Shown: in pieces, positions 1 to 10,411 of the stretch
How positions within the stretch are numbered: position 1 is the first letter of the stretch
How the letters are laid out: each line of letters begins with the position of its first letter
Assembly (NCBI GenBank): GCA_014653605.1
Contig: JACWEG010000001.1
Span: 121,118 to 185,117 of the forward strand
Origin: Pelagibacterales bacterium SAG-MED37
Lineage (GTDB): Bacteria > Pseudomonadota > Alphaproteobacteria > Pelagibacterales > Pelagibacteraceae
Direction of reading: 5' to 3'
Length of the DNA: 64,000 nt
The notes under the pieces: generated by a model
Seen by the model: only the letters and a program-made list of their open reading frames with translations
What the model was told of the DNA's origin: nothing
Databases searched by the model: none
Translations under genes and position numbers: made by a program

Positions 1-1
1 T

Positions 2-2269
2 ATGAGCTACTCTGTAGGTCAATTACATAAATATGCAGTCGATCTATATAAAAAATTAGAAGATGAAACAGGAAAGAATGTTGGATTTAGTGTTGTATCG
101 AATATTCGTTTAGCAAGTACAAAAGATAGAATGGATGAATACCATCAATATGCTGGAGTAGCTAAAACTATTGGTGTTGATGTAAAATTTTTAACGCCTC
201 AACAAGTAAAAGAAATTTGGCCTTTATGTCATACTGATGATTTAGTAGGTGCTATTCAACATCCTGAAGATGGTTATATTCAGCCTGCAGATTTAACTCA
301 AGCACTTGCTACAGGTGCAAGAAATATGGGAGCCGAGATTTACAGGAACACAACAGTGATTGCAATGAAGCAAAATAAAGAAGGATGGATTGTTGAAACA
401 GACAAAGGTTCGATTGAATGTGAACATATAATTTCTTGTTCTGGAAACTTTGCAAGACAAACTGGGGAAATGGTTGGATTAGATATTCCAGTAATTCCTG
501 TTGAACATCAATATATTGTTACTGAGCCTCACCCAGAAATTCAAAAAAGAAAAAAAGAAGGTCTTCCTGAAATGGGAGTGCTAAGAGATAGTGATAGTAG
601 ATGGTATATGAGAGAAGAGGCTGGTGGATTAATATTAGGTCCTTATGAAGATGGTGCTCCTGCTTGTTATGTAGAAGGTCCATCTAAGAGTTCAGAATAT
701 GAATTATTTCAAGAAGATTTAGATAGACTTGCCCCACACATAGAAGGAGCAATACATAGAGTTCCTGCTTTTGGTGAGGTAGGAGTTAAAAAAGTTTATA
801 ATGGTGCAATTTGTTACACACCAGATGGAAATCCTATAGTTGGACCAGCTTGGGGTCTAAAAAATTTTTGGATTAATGAAGGTCATAGTTTTGGAATTAC
901 TGCTGCTGGTGGAGCTGGTTGGCAATTAGCAGAATGGATAGTAGATGGAGAACCAACCATTGATATGCTAGGCGTTGAACCAAGACGTTATGGAAACTAT
1001 GCAACTAAATCTTATTTAAAAGCTAAAAATGAGGAAGCTTACAGTCATGTTTTTATTACTCACTATCCAGATGAAGAAAGACCAGCTGCAAGACCTTTAA
1101 GAACATCACCATGTTATGAAAGAATGAAAAATTTAGGTGCAGTATTTGGACAAAAATTTGGTTGGGAAAGACCAAATTTTTTTGCAACTGATGGCATGGA
1201 ACAAAAAGATGATTGGTCTTTTAGAAGATCTAAATGGTTTGATGCTATAAAAAAAGAATGTCAAAACGTAAAAAAAAATGTTGGCCTTTTAGATATGACA
1301 GCTTTTGCCAAATGTAGAATAAGAGGACCAAAAGCAGAGGAATTTTTAGATTATTTAGTGGCTAACAAGCTTCCAAAAAAAATTGGAAGAATAAATTTAT
1401 GTCATGCTCTTAATACTAAGGGTGGTGTTCATTCAGAATTTACAATTATGAAAGAAGCTGAAAATAAATATTATCTTGTTTCAGCAGGCGCAAATTTAAG
1501 ATTAGACCATGACTGGATCCAAAAGTGGATGCCCACAGATGGATCAGTTATATTTGAAGACTTAACAAATAGTACTGGAGTACTTGTTGTGGCAGGGCCA
1601 AAAGCAAGAGAATTAATGCAAAAAGTTTCTGTAGATGATTTTTCAAGCGAAAATTTTAAATGGTTAACAGCTAAAAATGTTAACGTTGGATATGCTCCAG
1701 TCAATGCTATGAGAGTAAACTTCGTTGGTGAATTAGGCTGGGAGCTACACCATCCGATTGAATATCAAAACCATATATTTGATAAGTTAATGGAAGCAGG
1801 AAAAGATTTGGGAATTAAACCTTTTGGAATAAGAGCAATGAATAGCTTGAGACTTGAAAAATCTTATAAATTAGTTGGTACAGAATTATCTATTGAGTAT
1901 TCACCTTACGAGTCTGGTTTAGATAGATTTATTCATCCTAACAAAGGTAATTTCATTGGGCTTGAGGCTTTAAACAAATGGAGAGAAAAAGGTTTTGATA
2001 ATAAATTAGTTACACTAGAAGTTCACAACACAACAGACTCAGATGTTTTAGGAAACAATCCCATTTATAAAGATGATAAAGTAGTAGGAAGAGCTACAGG
2101 TGGAGAATATGGATTTAGACTGGATAAATCTATAGCTTTAGCAATGGTGAAACCTGATCTTGCTAATGTTGGTGAAAAACTTAAAGTTGATATATTAGGA
2201 AAAATGTACGAGGCTACAATTTTAGAAGAAAGTCCATACGATGTTGAAAATAAATTGTTGAGAGCCTAA
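2..2269 (+). CDS. Dimethylglycine/sarcosine dehydrogenase-like FAD oxidoreductase with C-terminal GcvT-like domain (5' truncated by window edge)
   Basis: DAO-type FAD oxidoreductase followed by GcvT-like region; aligns by eye with the full-length paralogue at 38312-40756, whose N-terminal GGGVVGCS FAD motif is missing here, so the true start lies before the window. Confidence 0.85.
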   Translation: MSYSVGQLHKYAVDLYKKLEDETGKNVGFSVVSNIRLASTKDRMDEYHQYAGVAKTIGVDVKFLTPQQVKEIWPLCHTDDLVGAIQHPEDGYIQPADLTQALATGARNMGAEIYRNTTVIAMKQNKEGWIVETDKGSIECEHIISCSGNFARQTGEMVGLDIPVIPVEHQYIVTEPHPEIQKRKKEGLPEMGVLRDSDSRWYMREEAGGLILGPYEDGAPACYVEGPSKSSEYELFQEDLDRLAPHIEGAIHRVPAFGEVGVKKVYNGAICYTPDGNPIVGPAWGLKNFWINEGHSFGITAAGGAGWQLAEWIVDGEPTIDMLGVEPRRYGNYATKSYLKAKNEEAYSHVFITHYPDEERPAARPLRTSPCYERMKNLGAVFGQKFGWERPNFFATDGMEQKDDWSFRRSKWFDAIKKECQNVKKNVGLLDMTAFAKCRIRGPKAEEFLDYLVANKLPKKIGRINLCHALNTKGGVHSEFTIMKEAENKYYLVSAGANLRLDHDWIQKWMPTDGSVIFEDLTNSTGVLVVAGPKARELMQKVSVDDFSSENFKWLTAKNVNVGYAPVNAMRVNFVGELGWELHHPIEYQNHIFDKLMEAGKDLGIKPFGIRAMNSLRLEKSYKLVGTELSIEYSPYESGLDRFIHPNKGNFIGLEALNKWREKGFDNKLVTLEVHNTTDSDVLGNNPIYKDDKVVGRATGGEYGFRLDKSIALAMVKPDLANVGEKLKVDILGKMYEATILEESPYDVENKLLRA

Positions 2270-3018
2270 TGAAAATTTTAGTCGCAGTAAAAAGAGTTAT
2301 TGATTACAACGTTCAAATAAGAGTTAAAGAAGATAATACAGGTGTAGTTACTGATAATGTTAAGATGTCTACTAATCCACCAGATGATAATGCTATAGAA
2401 GAGGCGGTAAAAATTAAAGAGGCTGGAAAAGCTACTGAAGTTATAGCTGTTAGCATTGGAGAAGAGAAAGCTCAAGAGACGGTACGTAAAGCTTTAGCAG
2501 TAGGTGCAGACAGAGGTATACTTGTTAAGACTGAGGGGATTTTAGAACCATTAGCAGTTTCTAAACTTTTACAAAAAATAGTTGAAAAAGAAAAACCAGA
2601 TTTAGTTTTTATGGGCAAACAAGCAATTGATGATGATTGTAATCAAACTGGTCAAATGCTAAGTGCATTACTTAATTGGCCTCAAGCGACTTTCGCATCT
2701 AAAATTGAGATTAAAGATAAATCCTTGGAAGTTACAAGAGAAATCGATGAGGGGTTAGAAACAATAGAAATAAATGTTCCAGCAATCGTTACATGTGATC
2801 TAAGATTAAATGAACCTAGATATGCGTCATTACCAAATATAATGAAAGCCAAGAAAAAGCCAATTGAACAAATAAATGCGTCAGATTTAGGAGTAGATAC
2901 AACTCCAAGAATCGAGCAAACTAGGGTTGAAGAACCACCTAAAAGAAAAGCAGGTATAAAAGTTTCTAGTGTGGCAGAATTAGTTCAGAAATTAAAAAAT
3001 GAAGCAAAGGTAATATAA
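2269..3018 (+). CDS. etfB: Electron transfer flavoprotein beta subunit
   Basis: [20 protein letters not shown]...[16 protein letters not shown]...[30 protein letters not shown] typical of EtfB; start overlaps upstream stop. Confidence 0.95.
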   Translation: MKILVAVKRVIDYNVQIRVKEDNTGVVTDNVKMSTNPPDDNAIEEAVKIKEAGKATEVIAVSIGEEKAQETVRKALAVGADRGILVKTEGILEPLAVSKLLQKIVEKEKPDLVFMGKQAIDDDCNQTGQMLSALLNWPQATFASKIEIKDKSLEVTREIDEGLETIEINVPAIVTCDLRLNEPRYASLPNIMKAKKKPIEQINASDLGVDTTPRIEQTRVEEPPKRKAGIKVSSVAELVQKLKNEAKVI

Positions 3019-3972
3019 ATGTCAGTTTTATTAATAGCAGAACATAATAATAAAGAACTTAGACCTTTTACTCTTAATGCTGCAACTGCAGCTTCTCAAA
3101 TAGATACAGATGTTCATGCGGTTATTATAGGTCATGAATGTGGAGAAGCAGCTAAAGCACTTTCAGAATTAGAATTGATAAAAAAAGTTATTCAAGTTGA
3201 AGCTCCTCACTATGAAAATTTTGTTGCTGAAAATTTTGCCCCAGTAATTGTTAAATTATCAGAAAATTATTCACACATTATTTCTTCCGCAAATACTTTT
3301 GGTAAAAATTTAATGCCAAGAATTGCTGCAGCTTTAGATACTTCTCAAATTAGTGATATTACAAAAGTTGTGTCTAATGATACTTTTTTAAGACCAATTT
3401 ATGCTGGGAATGCTTTTGCTACTGTAAAAAGTAAAGACAACAAAAAATGTGTAACAATAAGACCTACCTCATTTGATCCTTGTGAAAGTTCTGGGGGATC
3501 TGCACCTATTGAAAAAGCAGAAGCAGGTGAAGAATTTGTACAAACAAAATTTATAAAAAGAGAAGAAATTAAATCTGATAGACCTGAACTTGGAACGGCT
3601 AGAGTAGTTGTTTCTGGTGGTAGAGGAATGCAAAGTGGTGATAATTTTAAATTAATTACTTCACTAGCTGACAAATTAAATGCAGCAATTGGTGCATCTA
3701 GAGCAGCTGTTGATGCAGGTTATATAAGTAATGATCATCAAGTTGGGCAAACAGGTAAAGTTGTAGTGCCAGATTTATATATTGCAGTAGGTATATCTGG
3801 AGCTATTCAACATTTAGCTGGAATGAAAGAAAGTAAAGTAATAGTTGCAATTAACAAAGATGGTGAAGCACCAATATTTAGTGTTGCTGATTATGGTCTT
3901 GAAGCTGATCTTTTTGAAGCACTTCCTCAATTCTTAGAGGAATTGAACAAATTAAACACTATACAAAAATAA
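3019..3972 (+). CDS. etfA: Electron transfer flavoprotein alpha subunit
   Basis: C-terminal FAD domain VVSGGRGMQSGDNF...GASRAAVDAGYISNDHQVGQTGKVVVPDLYIAVGISGAIQHLAGMK. Confidence 0.95.
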   Translation: MSVLLIAEHNNKELRPFTLNAATAASQIDTDVHAVIIGHECGEAAKALSELELIKKVIQVEAPHYENFVAENFAPVIVKLSENYSHIISSANTFGKNLMPRIAAALDTSQISDITKVVSNDTFLRPIYAGNAFATVKSKDNKKCVTIRPTSFDPCESSGGSAPIEKAEAGEEFVQTKFIKREEIKSDRPELGTARVVVSGGRGMQSGDNFKLITSLADKLNAAIGASRAAVDAGYISNDHQVGQTGKVVVPDLYIAVGISGAIQHLAGMKESKVIVAINKDGEAPIFSVADYGLEADLFEALPQFLEELNKLNTIQK

Positions 3973-3995
3973 TATAATCTGTAAAAAATTAGATT

Positions 3996-5615
3996 ATGTC
4001 CAGAGAGACGATGGAATATGATGTTGTAATAATAGGTGGTGGACCATCAGGTCTATCAACAGCTATTAAACTTAAACAGCTTGATTCAAATTTAAATGTT
4101 TGTTTACTAGAAAAAGCATCAGAAATAGGTGCGCATATTTTGAGTGGAAATGTTTTTGAGACTAGAGCATTAGATGAATTAATTCCTACTTGGAAAGAAT
4201 TAAACTCACCTATTAAAACTAAAGTTAGTAAGGAAAAATTCTTGTTTTTAGGAAAAACAAAATCATTAAGCTGGCCAACATGGCTTTTACCCTCGGTTCA
4301 ACAAAATCATAAAAATTATATCATCAGTCTTGCAAACTTATGCAGATGGCTTGCTGAGCAAGCTGAAGCATTAGGTGTTGAGATTTTTCCAGGGTTCCCA
4401 GCTAGTGAAATTTTATATAACGAGGATGGCTCTGTTAAAGGAGTAGCAACTCAAGACATGGGTATAGATAAAGAAGGAAATAAAAAAGATAGTTTTGAAC
4501 CGGGCATTGAACTTTTAGGTAAAGTAACAGTCTTCGCCGAAGGTTGTAGAGGTCATTTGGGAAAACAGTTAATTAAAAATTTTGAACTAGATAAAGGCAA
4601 AGATCCTCAACAATATGGCATTGGTTTTAAAGAAATTTGGGAAATAGATGAGAAAAATCATGAAGAAGGAATGGTAATGCACACCGCTGGATGGCCGCTT
4701 GATAAAAATACATATGGTGGAAGTTTTATCTATCATGCTGAAAATAAGCAGATTTTTTTAGGATATGTAATTGGTTTAGATTATAAAAATCCACATTTAT
4801 CTCCGTTTGATGAATTTCAGAGATTTAAAACTCATCCTGCAATTAAAAAGATTGTTGAAGGTGGAAAAAGAATTTCTTACGGAGCTAGAGCTTTAATTGA
4901 GGGAGGATTTCAAAGTTTACCTAAAATGTTTATGCCAGGGGCACTATTAGTTGGATGTGACGCTGGAACATTGAATATGCCAAAAATTAAAGGATCACAT
5001 ACAGCAATGAAAAGTGGAATTATTGCAGCAGAAGCAATTCATGAACATATAAAGGATAAAAAAGACTTATCAATCTTTGAAGAAAAATTTAAAAATAGTT
5101 GGTTACATGAAGAATTATATAAAGCTAGGAATGTAAAGCCAAGTTTTAGTTGGGGATTAATATTAGGTATTATTTTTACAGGAATAGACCAAATCTTATT
5201 TAGAGGTAAATTACCATTTACTCTTAAGCACAAACATGCAGATCACGAAACTTTAAAGCCTGCAAATGAAATGCCAAAAATTGATTATCCAAAGCCAGAT
5301 AATGTAATTACTTTTGATAAGACAAGTTCAGTTTATTTAACAGGAACTAATCATTCAGATAATCAACCTGTACATTTACAATTAAAAGATCCAAATTTAC
5401 CAATTAGCTATACTTTAGAAAAATTTGATGAACCAGCGCAAAGATATTGTCCAGCAGGTGTATATGAAATTCAGAAAGAAAATGAAGTAAATAAGTTTGT
5501 AATCAACGCGCAGAATTGTATTCATTGTAAAACTTGTGATATTAAAGAGCCTTCTCAAAATATTAATTGGGTTACGCCAGAAGGTGGTGGTGGTCCAAAA
5601 TATGGAAATATGTAG
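3996..5615 (+). CDS. Electron transfer flavoprotein-ubiquinone oxidoreductase
   Basis: N-terminal FAD motif VVIIGGGPSGLSTAIKL; C-terminal 4Fe-4S region CPAGVYE...NCIHCKTCDIKEPSQNINWVTPEGGGGPKY. Confidence 0.95.
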   Translation: MSRETMEYDVVIIGGGPSGLSTAIKLKQLDSNLNVCLLEKASEIGAHILSGNVFETRALDELIPTWKELNSPIKTKVSKEKFLFLGKTKSLSWPTWLLPSVQQNHKNYIISLANLCRWLAEQAEALGVEIFPGFPASEILYNEDGSVKGVATQDMGIDKEGNKKDSFEPGIELLGKVTVFAEGCRGHLGKQLIKNFELDKGKDPQQYGIGFKEIWEIDEKNHEEGMVMHTAGWPLDKNTYGGSFIYHAENKQIFLGYVIGLDYKNPHLSPFDEFQRFKTHPAIKKIVEGGKRISYGARALIEGGFQSLPKMFMPGALLVGCDAGTLNMPKIKGSHTAMKSGIIAAEAIHEHIKDKKDLSIFEEKFKNSWLHEELYKARNVKPSFSWGLILGIIFTGIDQILFRGKLPFTLKHKHADHETLKPANEMPKIDYPKPDNVITFDKTSSVYLTGTNHSDNQPVHLQLKDPNLPISYTLEKFDEPAQRYCPAGVYEIQKENEVNKFVINAQNCIHCKTCDIKEPSQNINWVTPEGGGGPKYGNM

Positions 5616-5990
5616 CTAAGAAAGGTCTATTGCAAATTTTTTTAAAGTTTCAATAGGCAAAATTTTTAAAGTATTTTCATGTGTTCTTTTTAAAAAAATT
5701 GGACATCCTTTTCCAGCTTCTACTGCTCTTGCATACCAAGTAGCACAAACACACCAGCCATCTCCATCTTTAAGACCTGGAAACCCAAATTCTGGATGAG
5801 GTGTAATTAAATCATTACCAGCTTCTTTACACCATTCTAAAAATTCAGTAGTTACTTTTGCACATACAGTATGCAAACCATGGTCATTCTCATCTGTGTT
5901 ACAGCAACCATCTCTATACCATCCAGTTAAAGGGTCTAAAGAACACTCTTCTAGACTTTCACCTAGAACATTTTTTTGGTTTTTGTTCAT
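5616..5990 (-). CDS. DUF2237 family protein
   Basis: NVLGE.LE.CS.DPLTGWYRDGCCNT...HTVCA..T.EFL...GNDL.TP.PEFGFPGLK.GD.WCVCA pattern. Confidence 0.85.
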   Translation of the reverse strand: MNKNQKNVLGESLEECSLDPLTGWYRDGCCNTDENDHGLHTVCAKVTTEFLEWCKEAGNDLITPHPEFGFPGLKDGDGWCVCATWYARAVEAGKGCPIFLKRTHENTLKILPIETLKKFAIDLS

Positions 5991-6458
5991 TTATATTTTT
6001 GTAGGATTGGGTTGACCTTTATAAACTTTTTCTGGATCAAATTTTTTTTCTTTTTCAGTAAATTTCATTTCTACTTCTCTACCATTATCTATTGGTCCTA
6101 AAGGTATAGATCTATAAAAACAAGATCGATAACCTACATGACAGCTTGATCCTTCTCCTATATCAACAGTTAACCATATCGAGTCTTGATCATCATCAAT
6201 TCTAATTTCAGTTACTTTTTGCGTAAAGCCACTTGTTTTACCTTTATGCCATAGCGCATTTCTTGATCTACTAAAATAATGAGCTTCCTTTGTTTCAATT
6301 GTTTTTTTTAAAGCTTCAACATTCATGTATCCATGCATTAAAATTTCTTTTGTTTTAGCGCACATCGTAATGACTGGAATAAGCCCATCATTATCAAATT
6401 TTGGAGAAAGGAGATTCCCTTCCTCGATTTCAAGTACATTTTCTCTTTTTTTGAACAT
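5991..6458 (-). CDS. hisI: Phosphoribosyl-AMP cyclohydrolase
   Basis: MNVEALKKTIETKEAHYFSRSRNALWHKGKTSGFTQKV...DDDQDSIWLTVD; HisI motifs. Confidence 0.9.
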   Translation of the reverse strand: MFKKRENVLEIEEGNLLSPKFDNDGLIPVITMCAKTKEILMHGYMNVEALKKTIETKEAHYFSRSRNALWHKGKTSGFTQKVTEIRIDDDQDSIWLTVDIGEGSSCHVGYRSCFYRSIPLGPIDNGREVEMKFTEKEKKFDPEKVYKGQPNPTKI

Positions 6459-6534
6459 AAATGGTAATTATGTAGCACATATATAGATATATTAAATATT
6501 TTAAAAATGCGCATTTATAGGTATAAAACTCTCC

Positions 6535-7149
6535 ATGAAATTAGTTAAAGATATAGATAATAACGAAAATTCAAAAAAAGTTTCAGATAAAGAAGCTGAA
6601 GAAGCATTTAAGACAATATTGTCTTGGATGGGTGAAGATCCTAACAGAGAAGGATTATTAGAAACCCCTAAAAGAGTTGTAAAAGCATTTAAAGAATATT
6701 TTAAAGGCTACAAAGAGGATCCAATTCAAATTTTAGATAAAACTTTTGGTGACGTCGATGGTTATGACGATATGGTTGTTCAAAAAAATATTTCAGTGCA
6801 AAGTCATTGTGAGCATCATATGGCTCCTATTATTGGAAAAGCTCATGTAGCTTATATTCCAAAAGAAAGAGTAGTTGGGTTAAGTAAATTAGCAAGAGTT
6901 GTTGAAGTATTTTCAAAAAGATTGCAAACCCAGGAAAGATTAACTATGCAAATTGCGAATACCCTTATGGAATCTTTAGATGCAAAAGGAGTAGCTGTAA
7001 CAATAGATTCTACTCATCAGTGTATGACTATGAGAGGTATTAAAAAAGAACAAGCTACAACAGTAACAAACTATTACTTAGGTCAATTTAAAGAAGACCT
7101 TAGTTATCAAAACAGATACCTAAGATTTATCAGCATAACAAAAGATTAA
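6535..7149 (+). CDS. folE: GTP cyclohydrolase I
   Basis: GLLETPKRVVKAF...SHCEHHMAPIIGKAHVAYIP...VGLSKLARVVEVFSKRLQTQERLT...HQCMTMRGI. Confidence 0.97.
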   Translation: MKLVKDIDNNENSKKVSDKEAEEAFKTILSWMGEDPNREGLLETPKRVVKAFKEYFKGYKEDPIQILDKTFGDVDGYDDMVVQKNISVQSHCEHHMAPIIGKAHVAYIPKERVVGLSKLARVVEVFSKRLQTQERLTMQIANTLMESLDAKGVAVTIDSTHQCMTMRGIKKEQATTVTNYYLGQFKEDLSYQNRYLRFISITKD

Positions 7150-7150
7150 A

Positions 7151-8152
7151 GTGACTGCTCAATTTAAAGCATTAATTTTAGATCAAAAAGGTGAAGAGTT
7201 TACCCGTGAGGTAAAATCAATTGATAAAAGTTTTTTAAAGCATGGAGATGTTACTATTAAAGTAGATTATTCTGATCTTAATTTTAAAGATGGGATGATC
7301 TTAAAAAATGGTGGAAGATTAGTTAAAGAGTTTCCCCACATTCCAGGTATTGATTTCTCAGGAACAGTTTTAGAAAGTGAAAATTCAAATTTTAAAGAAG
7401 GTGATGAAGTAATCTTAACAGGATTTAGAGTAGGTGAAATTTTTTATGGTGGATACTCTCAATTTGCAAAAGTTAATGGAGATTTTTTAGTTAAAAAACC
7501 AAAAAATTTAACTAGCAAACAAGCAATGATACTTGGTACTGCTGGCTTTACTTCATTAATGAGTGCTTTTGCAATTAAAGCAAGAGAAGAAATATTACTT
7601 GGAGAAAAAGTAAATAATGTTTTAGTAACCGGAGCAACAGGTGGTGTCGGAAGTGTTGCAGTGATCGCATTAAATAAAATGGGATACAACGTTACTGCAG
7701 TTACAGGAAAGGACTCTAAAGCAGATTATTTAAAATCTTTAGGTGCTAAAACTGTTGTAAATCGAGCTGAATTTGACAAAGATCCAAGACTTATCGATAA
7801 AGGTTTGTGGGATGGTGTTGTAGATACTGTTGGAGGAAAGATATTAGCTAATGCAATAGTTCAAACTAATCCAAATGGAATTATAGCAGTTTGTGGTAAT
7901 GCAAATACTAATGAACTTAATACAAGTGTTATCCCTTTCATGCTTAGAGGAATTAAACTTTGGGGAATGGACTCAGCAAATTGTAGTATAAAAAGAAGAG
8001 AATTTATTTGGGGTGAAGCTGCAAATTTAATTGATTTTGATTTATTAGAAAAATCTATTCAAACAGTTAGCTTGGAAGAGTTAATCGAGACTTACCCTAA
8101 AATATTAAAAGGTGAAATTTCAGGAAGAGTTTTGGTTGACCTTAATAAATAA
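7151..8152 (+). CDS. acuI: Zinc-independent MDR oxidoreductase, acrylyl-CoA reductase-like (AcuI/YhdH)
   Basis: GTG start; DYSDLNFKDGM...FPHIPGIDFSGTV...LVTGATGGVGSVAV; AcuI/YhdH family signature. Confidence 0.8.
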   Translation: MTAQFKALILDQKGEEFTREVKSIDKSFLKHGDVTIKVDYSDLNFKDGMILKNGGRLVKEFPHIPGIDFSGTVLESENSNFKEGDEVILTGFRVGEIFYGGYSQFAKVNGDFLVKKPKNLTSKQAMILGTAGFTSLMSAFAIKAREEILLGEKVNNVLVTGATGGVGSVAVIALNKMGYNVTAVTGKDSKADYLKSLGAKTVVNRAEFDKDPRLIDKGLWDGVVDTVGGKILANAIVQTNPNGIIAVCGNANTNELNTSVIPFMLRGIKLWGMDSANCSIKRREFIWGEAANLIDFDLLEKSIQTVSLEELIETYPKILKGEISGRVLVDLNK

Positions 8153-9042
8153 TGGATTGGGATAAATTAAAAATATTTCACGCAGTTGCTGAGGCAGGCA
8201 GTTTCACCAATGCCACAGTAAATTTAAATCTTAGTCAATCAGCCATCAGTAGACAAATTCAATCTCTAGAGCAGGATTTAAAGGTTCAGTTATTTGAGAG
8301 ACATGCTAGAGGTTTAACTTTGACCGAAAATGGTGAATATGTATTTAAAACAGCTCATGAGGTTATAAGTAAGTTAAAAGAGGTAGAAACCTCATTAGGA
8401 GACCAAAAGAATAAACCAACTGGAAAATTAACCATTACAACAGTTAGAAGTTTTGGAACTCACTGGCTTACTCCAAGAATCCAGGAATTTATGAGTTTAA
8501 ATCCAGAAATAGAAATTGACTTAGTTTTTGATGATAAAGAGCTTGATTTAAGCACCCGTCAGGCAGACATAGGTATTTTTATGAGAAGACCAAAACAGCT
8601 TAATTATATTCAAAAAAAACTCGTTGATATTAAGTACTTTATATATGGTTCTAATAAATATTTAGAAAAATACGGAATGCCCAAAACAATAGCTGATTTA
8701 AACAAACATAAATTCATCTCGTTTGGAAAAGGCGCTCCATCTCCAGTTTATAATCCAGATTGGGCCTTAAAACTTGGTATGCATGACAGTAAAAAAAGGA
8801 AATCTATTATGAAAGTTAATAGTGTGATGGGACTTCTTTTAGCAGTCGAATCTGGAGTAGGACTTGCAGCATTACCTGAGTATTTAGTTACAAATTCAAA
8901 CAATGTAATTAAAGTGCTACCTAAATCAGAGGGACCAATTACTGAGGCTCATTTCGTTTATCCTCAATCATTAAAAAATACTGCTAGAGTTCAAGCATTT
9001 AGAAACTTCCTTTTTAGTAAAATAGGCGACTGGAAGTCTTAA
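8152..9042 (+). CDS. LysR-family transcriptional regulator
   Basis: N-terminal HTH MDWDKLKIFHAVAEAGSFTNATVNLNLSQSAISRQIQSLEQDLKVQLFERHARGLTLTENG. Confidence 0.93.
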   Translation: MDWDKLKIFHAVAEAGSFTNATVNLNLSQSAISRQIQSLEQDLKVQLFERHARGLTLTENGEYVFKTAHEVISKLKEVETSLGDQKNKPTGKLTITTVRSFGTHWLTPRIQEFMSLNPEIEIDLVFDDKELDLSTRQADIGIFMRRPKQLNYIQKKLVDIKYFIYGSNKYLEKYGMPKTIADLNKHKFISFGKGAPSPVYNPDWALKLGMHDSKKRKSIMKVNSVMGLLLAVESGVGLAALPEYLVTNSNNVIKVLPKSEGPITEAHFVYPQSLKNTARVQAFRNFLFSKIGDWKS

Positions 9043-9065
9043 AATACCTGCGACATTATTGCGAT

Positions 9066-9096
9066 TGATAATCATTCTCATTGAGAATAGTTATCA
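9066..9096. promoter_or_regulatory. Fur-box-like inverted repeat upstream of fbpA-like gene
   Basis: tgataatcattctcattgagaatagttatca; core attctcattgagaat is an odd palindrome; resembles GATAATgATAATCATTATC. Confidence 0.7.
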
Positions 9097-9133
9097 TTTT
9101 CAATTAATCAATATGCGGAGATAAGGGTCTTAA

Positions 9134-10162
9134 ATGAAAAGAGGATGGATAATTGCTTTAATTACATCATTGTTTGTATCAACATTTGCAATTGCAAATG
9201 AAGTAAATGTATTTAATGCAAGACACTATAAAGCGGATGCAGAGCTTTATTCCAAGTTTACAAACAAAACTGGAATTAAAGTAAATTTAATAAACGGTAA
9301 AGCAGGAGCGCTTGAAAAAAGAATGATTGAAGAGGGTACCGACTCTTCAGCTGATTTGTATATCACAGCAGATGCAGGAAGATGTGGAGCATTCAAAGCA
9401 AAAGGAATGACCCAAGGAGGATTAACATCTGCAGCAATTAAAGCAGCTGTTCCGTCTAACTTTAGAACTTCGCATTGGGTTGGAGTAGCTAAAAGAGCAA
9501 GAATTATTTACTATGCTCCAGAAAGAGTTAGTGGTGCTGAGTTATCTGGATTAACATATGAAAGTTTAGCTGATCCAAAATGGAAAGGCAGATTAGTAAT
9601 AAGAAAATCAAGTAATATTTATAATAAGTCACTTGTAGCTTCTTTAGTTAAGAACAATGGAAAAGCAGCTACAGCTAAATGGGCTGAAGGCGTTGTTGCT
9701 AATATGGCAAGAACACCAAAAGGTAATGATAGAGCACAAATTATGGCAGTAGCAGCTGGAGAAGCTGACATAGCGGTAGCTAACACTTATTACTTAGCAC
9801 TTATGTTATCTGGAAATAAAGGAGCTGAACAACAAGCAGCAGCTAAAAAAGTTAAAGCATTTTTTCCAAACCAAAATGATAGAGGTACACACATGAATAT
9901 TAGTTGTGCTGCCATGGTCAAGGGGGCGCCTAATAAGTCTAATGCAATAGCACTTGTTGAGTATCTATTAACTCCAGAGGCTCAAGAACATTTCACTAAT
10001 AATACTTTTGAGTTTCCAATGATAGATGGTGTTTCACCAAATCCATTAGTTGTGAATAATTTAGGATTAGATTTTAAACAAGATCTAAAAACTAAAGTTT
10101 CAAGCTATGGAGCAAAACAAACAGATGCATTAGAGGTAATGACAGCTGCAGGTTGGAAGTAA
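9134..10162 (+). CDS. fbpA: Iron(III) ABC transporter substrate-binding protein
   Basis: Signal peptide; EVNVFNARHYKADAELYSKFTNKTGIKVNL...GDIAVANTYYL-like; followed by permease and ATPase. Confidence 0.9.
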   Translation: MKRGWIIALITSLFVSTFAIANEVNVFNARHYKADAELYSKFTNKTGIKVNLINGKAGALEKRMIEEGTDSSADLYITADAGRCGAFKAKGMTQGGLTSAAIKAAVPSNFRTSHWVGVAKRARIIYYAPERVSGAELSGLTYESLADPKWKGRLVIRKSSNIYNKSLVASLVKNNGKAATAKWAEGVVANMARTPKGNDRAQIMAVAAGEADIAVANTYYLALMLSGNKGAEQQAAAKKVKAFFPNQNDRGTHMNISCAAMVKGAPNKSNAIALVEYLLTPEAQEHFTNNTFEFPMIDGVSPNPLVVNNLGLDFKQDLKTKVSSYGAKQTDALEVMTAAGWK

Positions 10163-10330
10163 ATGAAAGAAAAAAAATTTATTTCTGATATTGATTTAAA
10201 TAAATCTTCCAAGCCATGTTCCCCATGTAAGTTGGAGTGTGAAAAAATCAATAAAAGATTAAATCAAAGAAAAATATCTCAAATTAAAACTAAGGAGGTT
10301 CCGCATATTCTAAAAGTATTTAATTTTTGA
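10163..10330 (+). CDS. Small cysteine-containing protein (55 aa), uncharacterised
   Basis: ATG directly after fbpA stop; MKEKKFISDIDLNKSSKPCSPCKLECEKINKRLNQRKISQIKTKEVPHILKVFNF*; not in supplied track. Confidence 0.5.
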   Translation: MKEKKFISDIDLNKSSKPCSPCKLECEKINKRLNQRKISQIKTKEVPHILKVFNF

Positions 10331-10341
10331 TTTTCTTGAAT

Positions 10342-10377
10342 AGTGTCTGGTATGAATGGGGATTCATACTGGACACT
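10342..10377 (+). terminator. Terminator/attenuator-like hairpin between fbpA and fbpB
   Basis: agtgtctggtatgaat-gggg-attcatactggacact: 16-bp stem including two G-U pairs, 4-nt loop; T-rich tract (ttacttttttc) follows. Confidence 0.65.
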
Positions 10378-10411
10378 TTACTTTTTTCATGTTTATAAGG
10401 CGGATTGTAAT

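Noticed and set aside
1471-3674. Minus-strand track ORFs at 1471-1704, 2278-2475 and 3399-3674
   Set aside because: Antisense to clear DMGDH-like, etfB and etfA coding sequence; spurious open frames.
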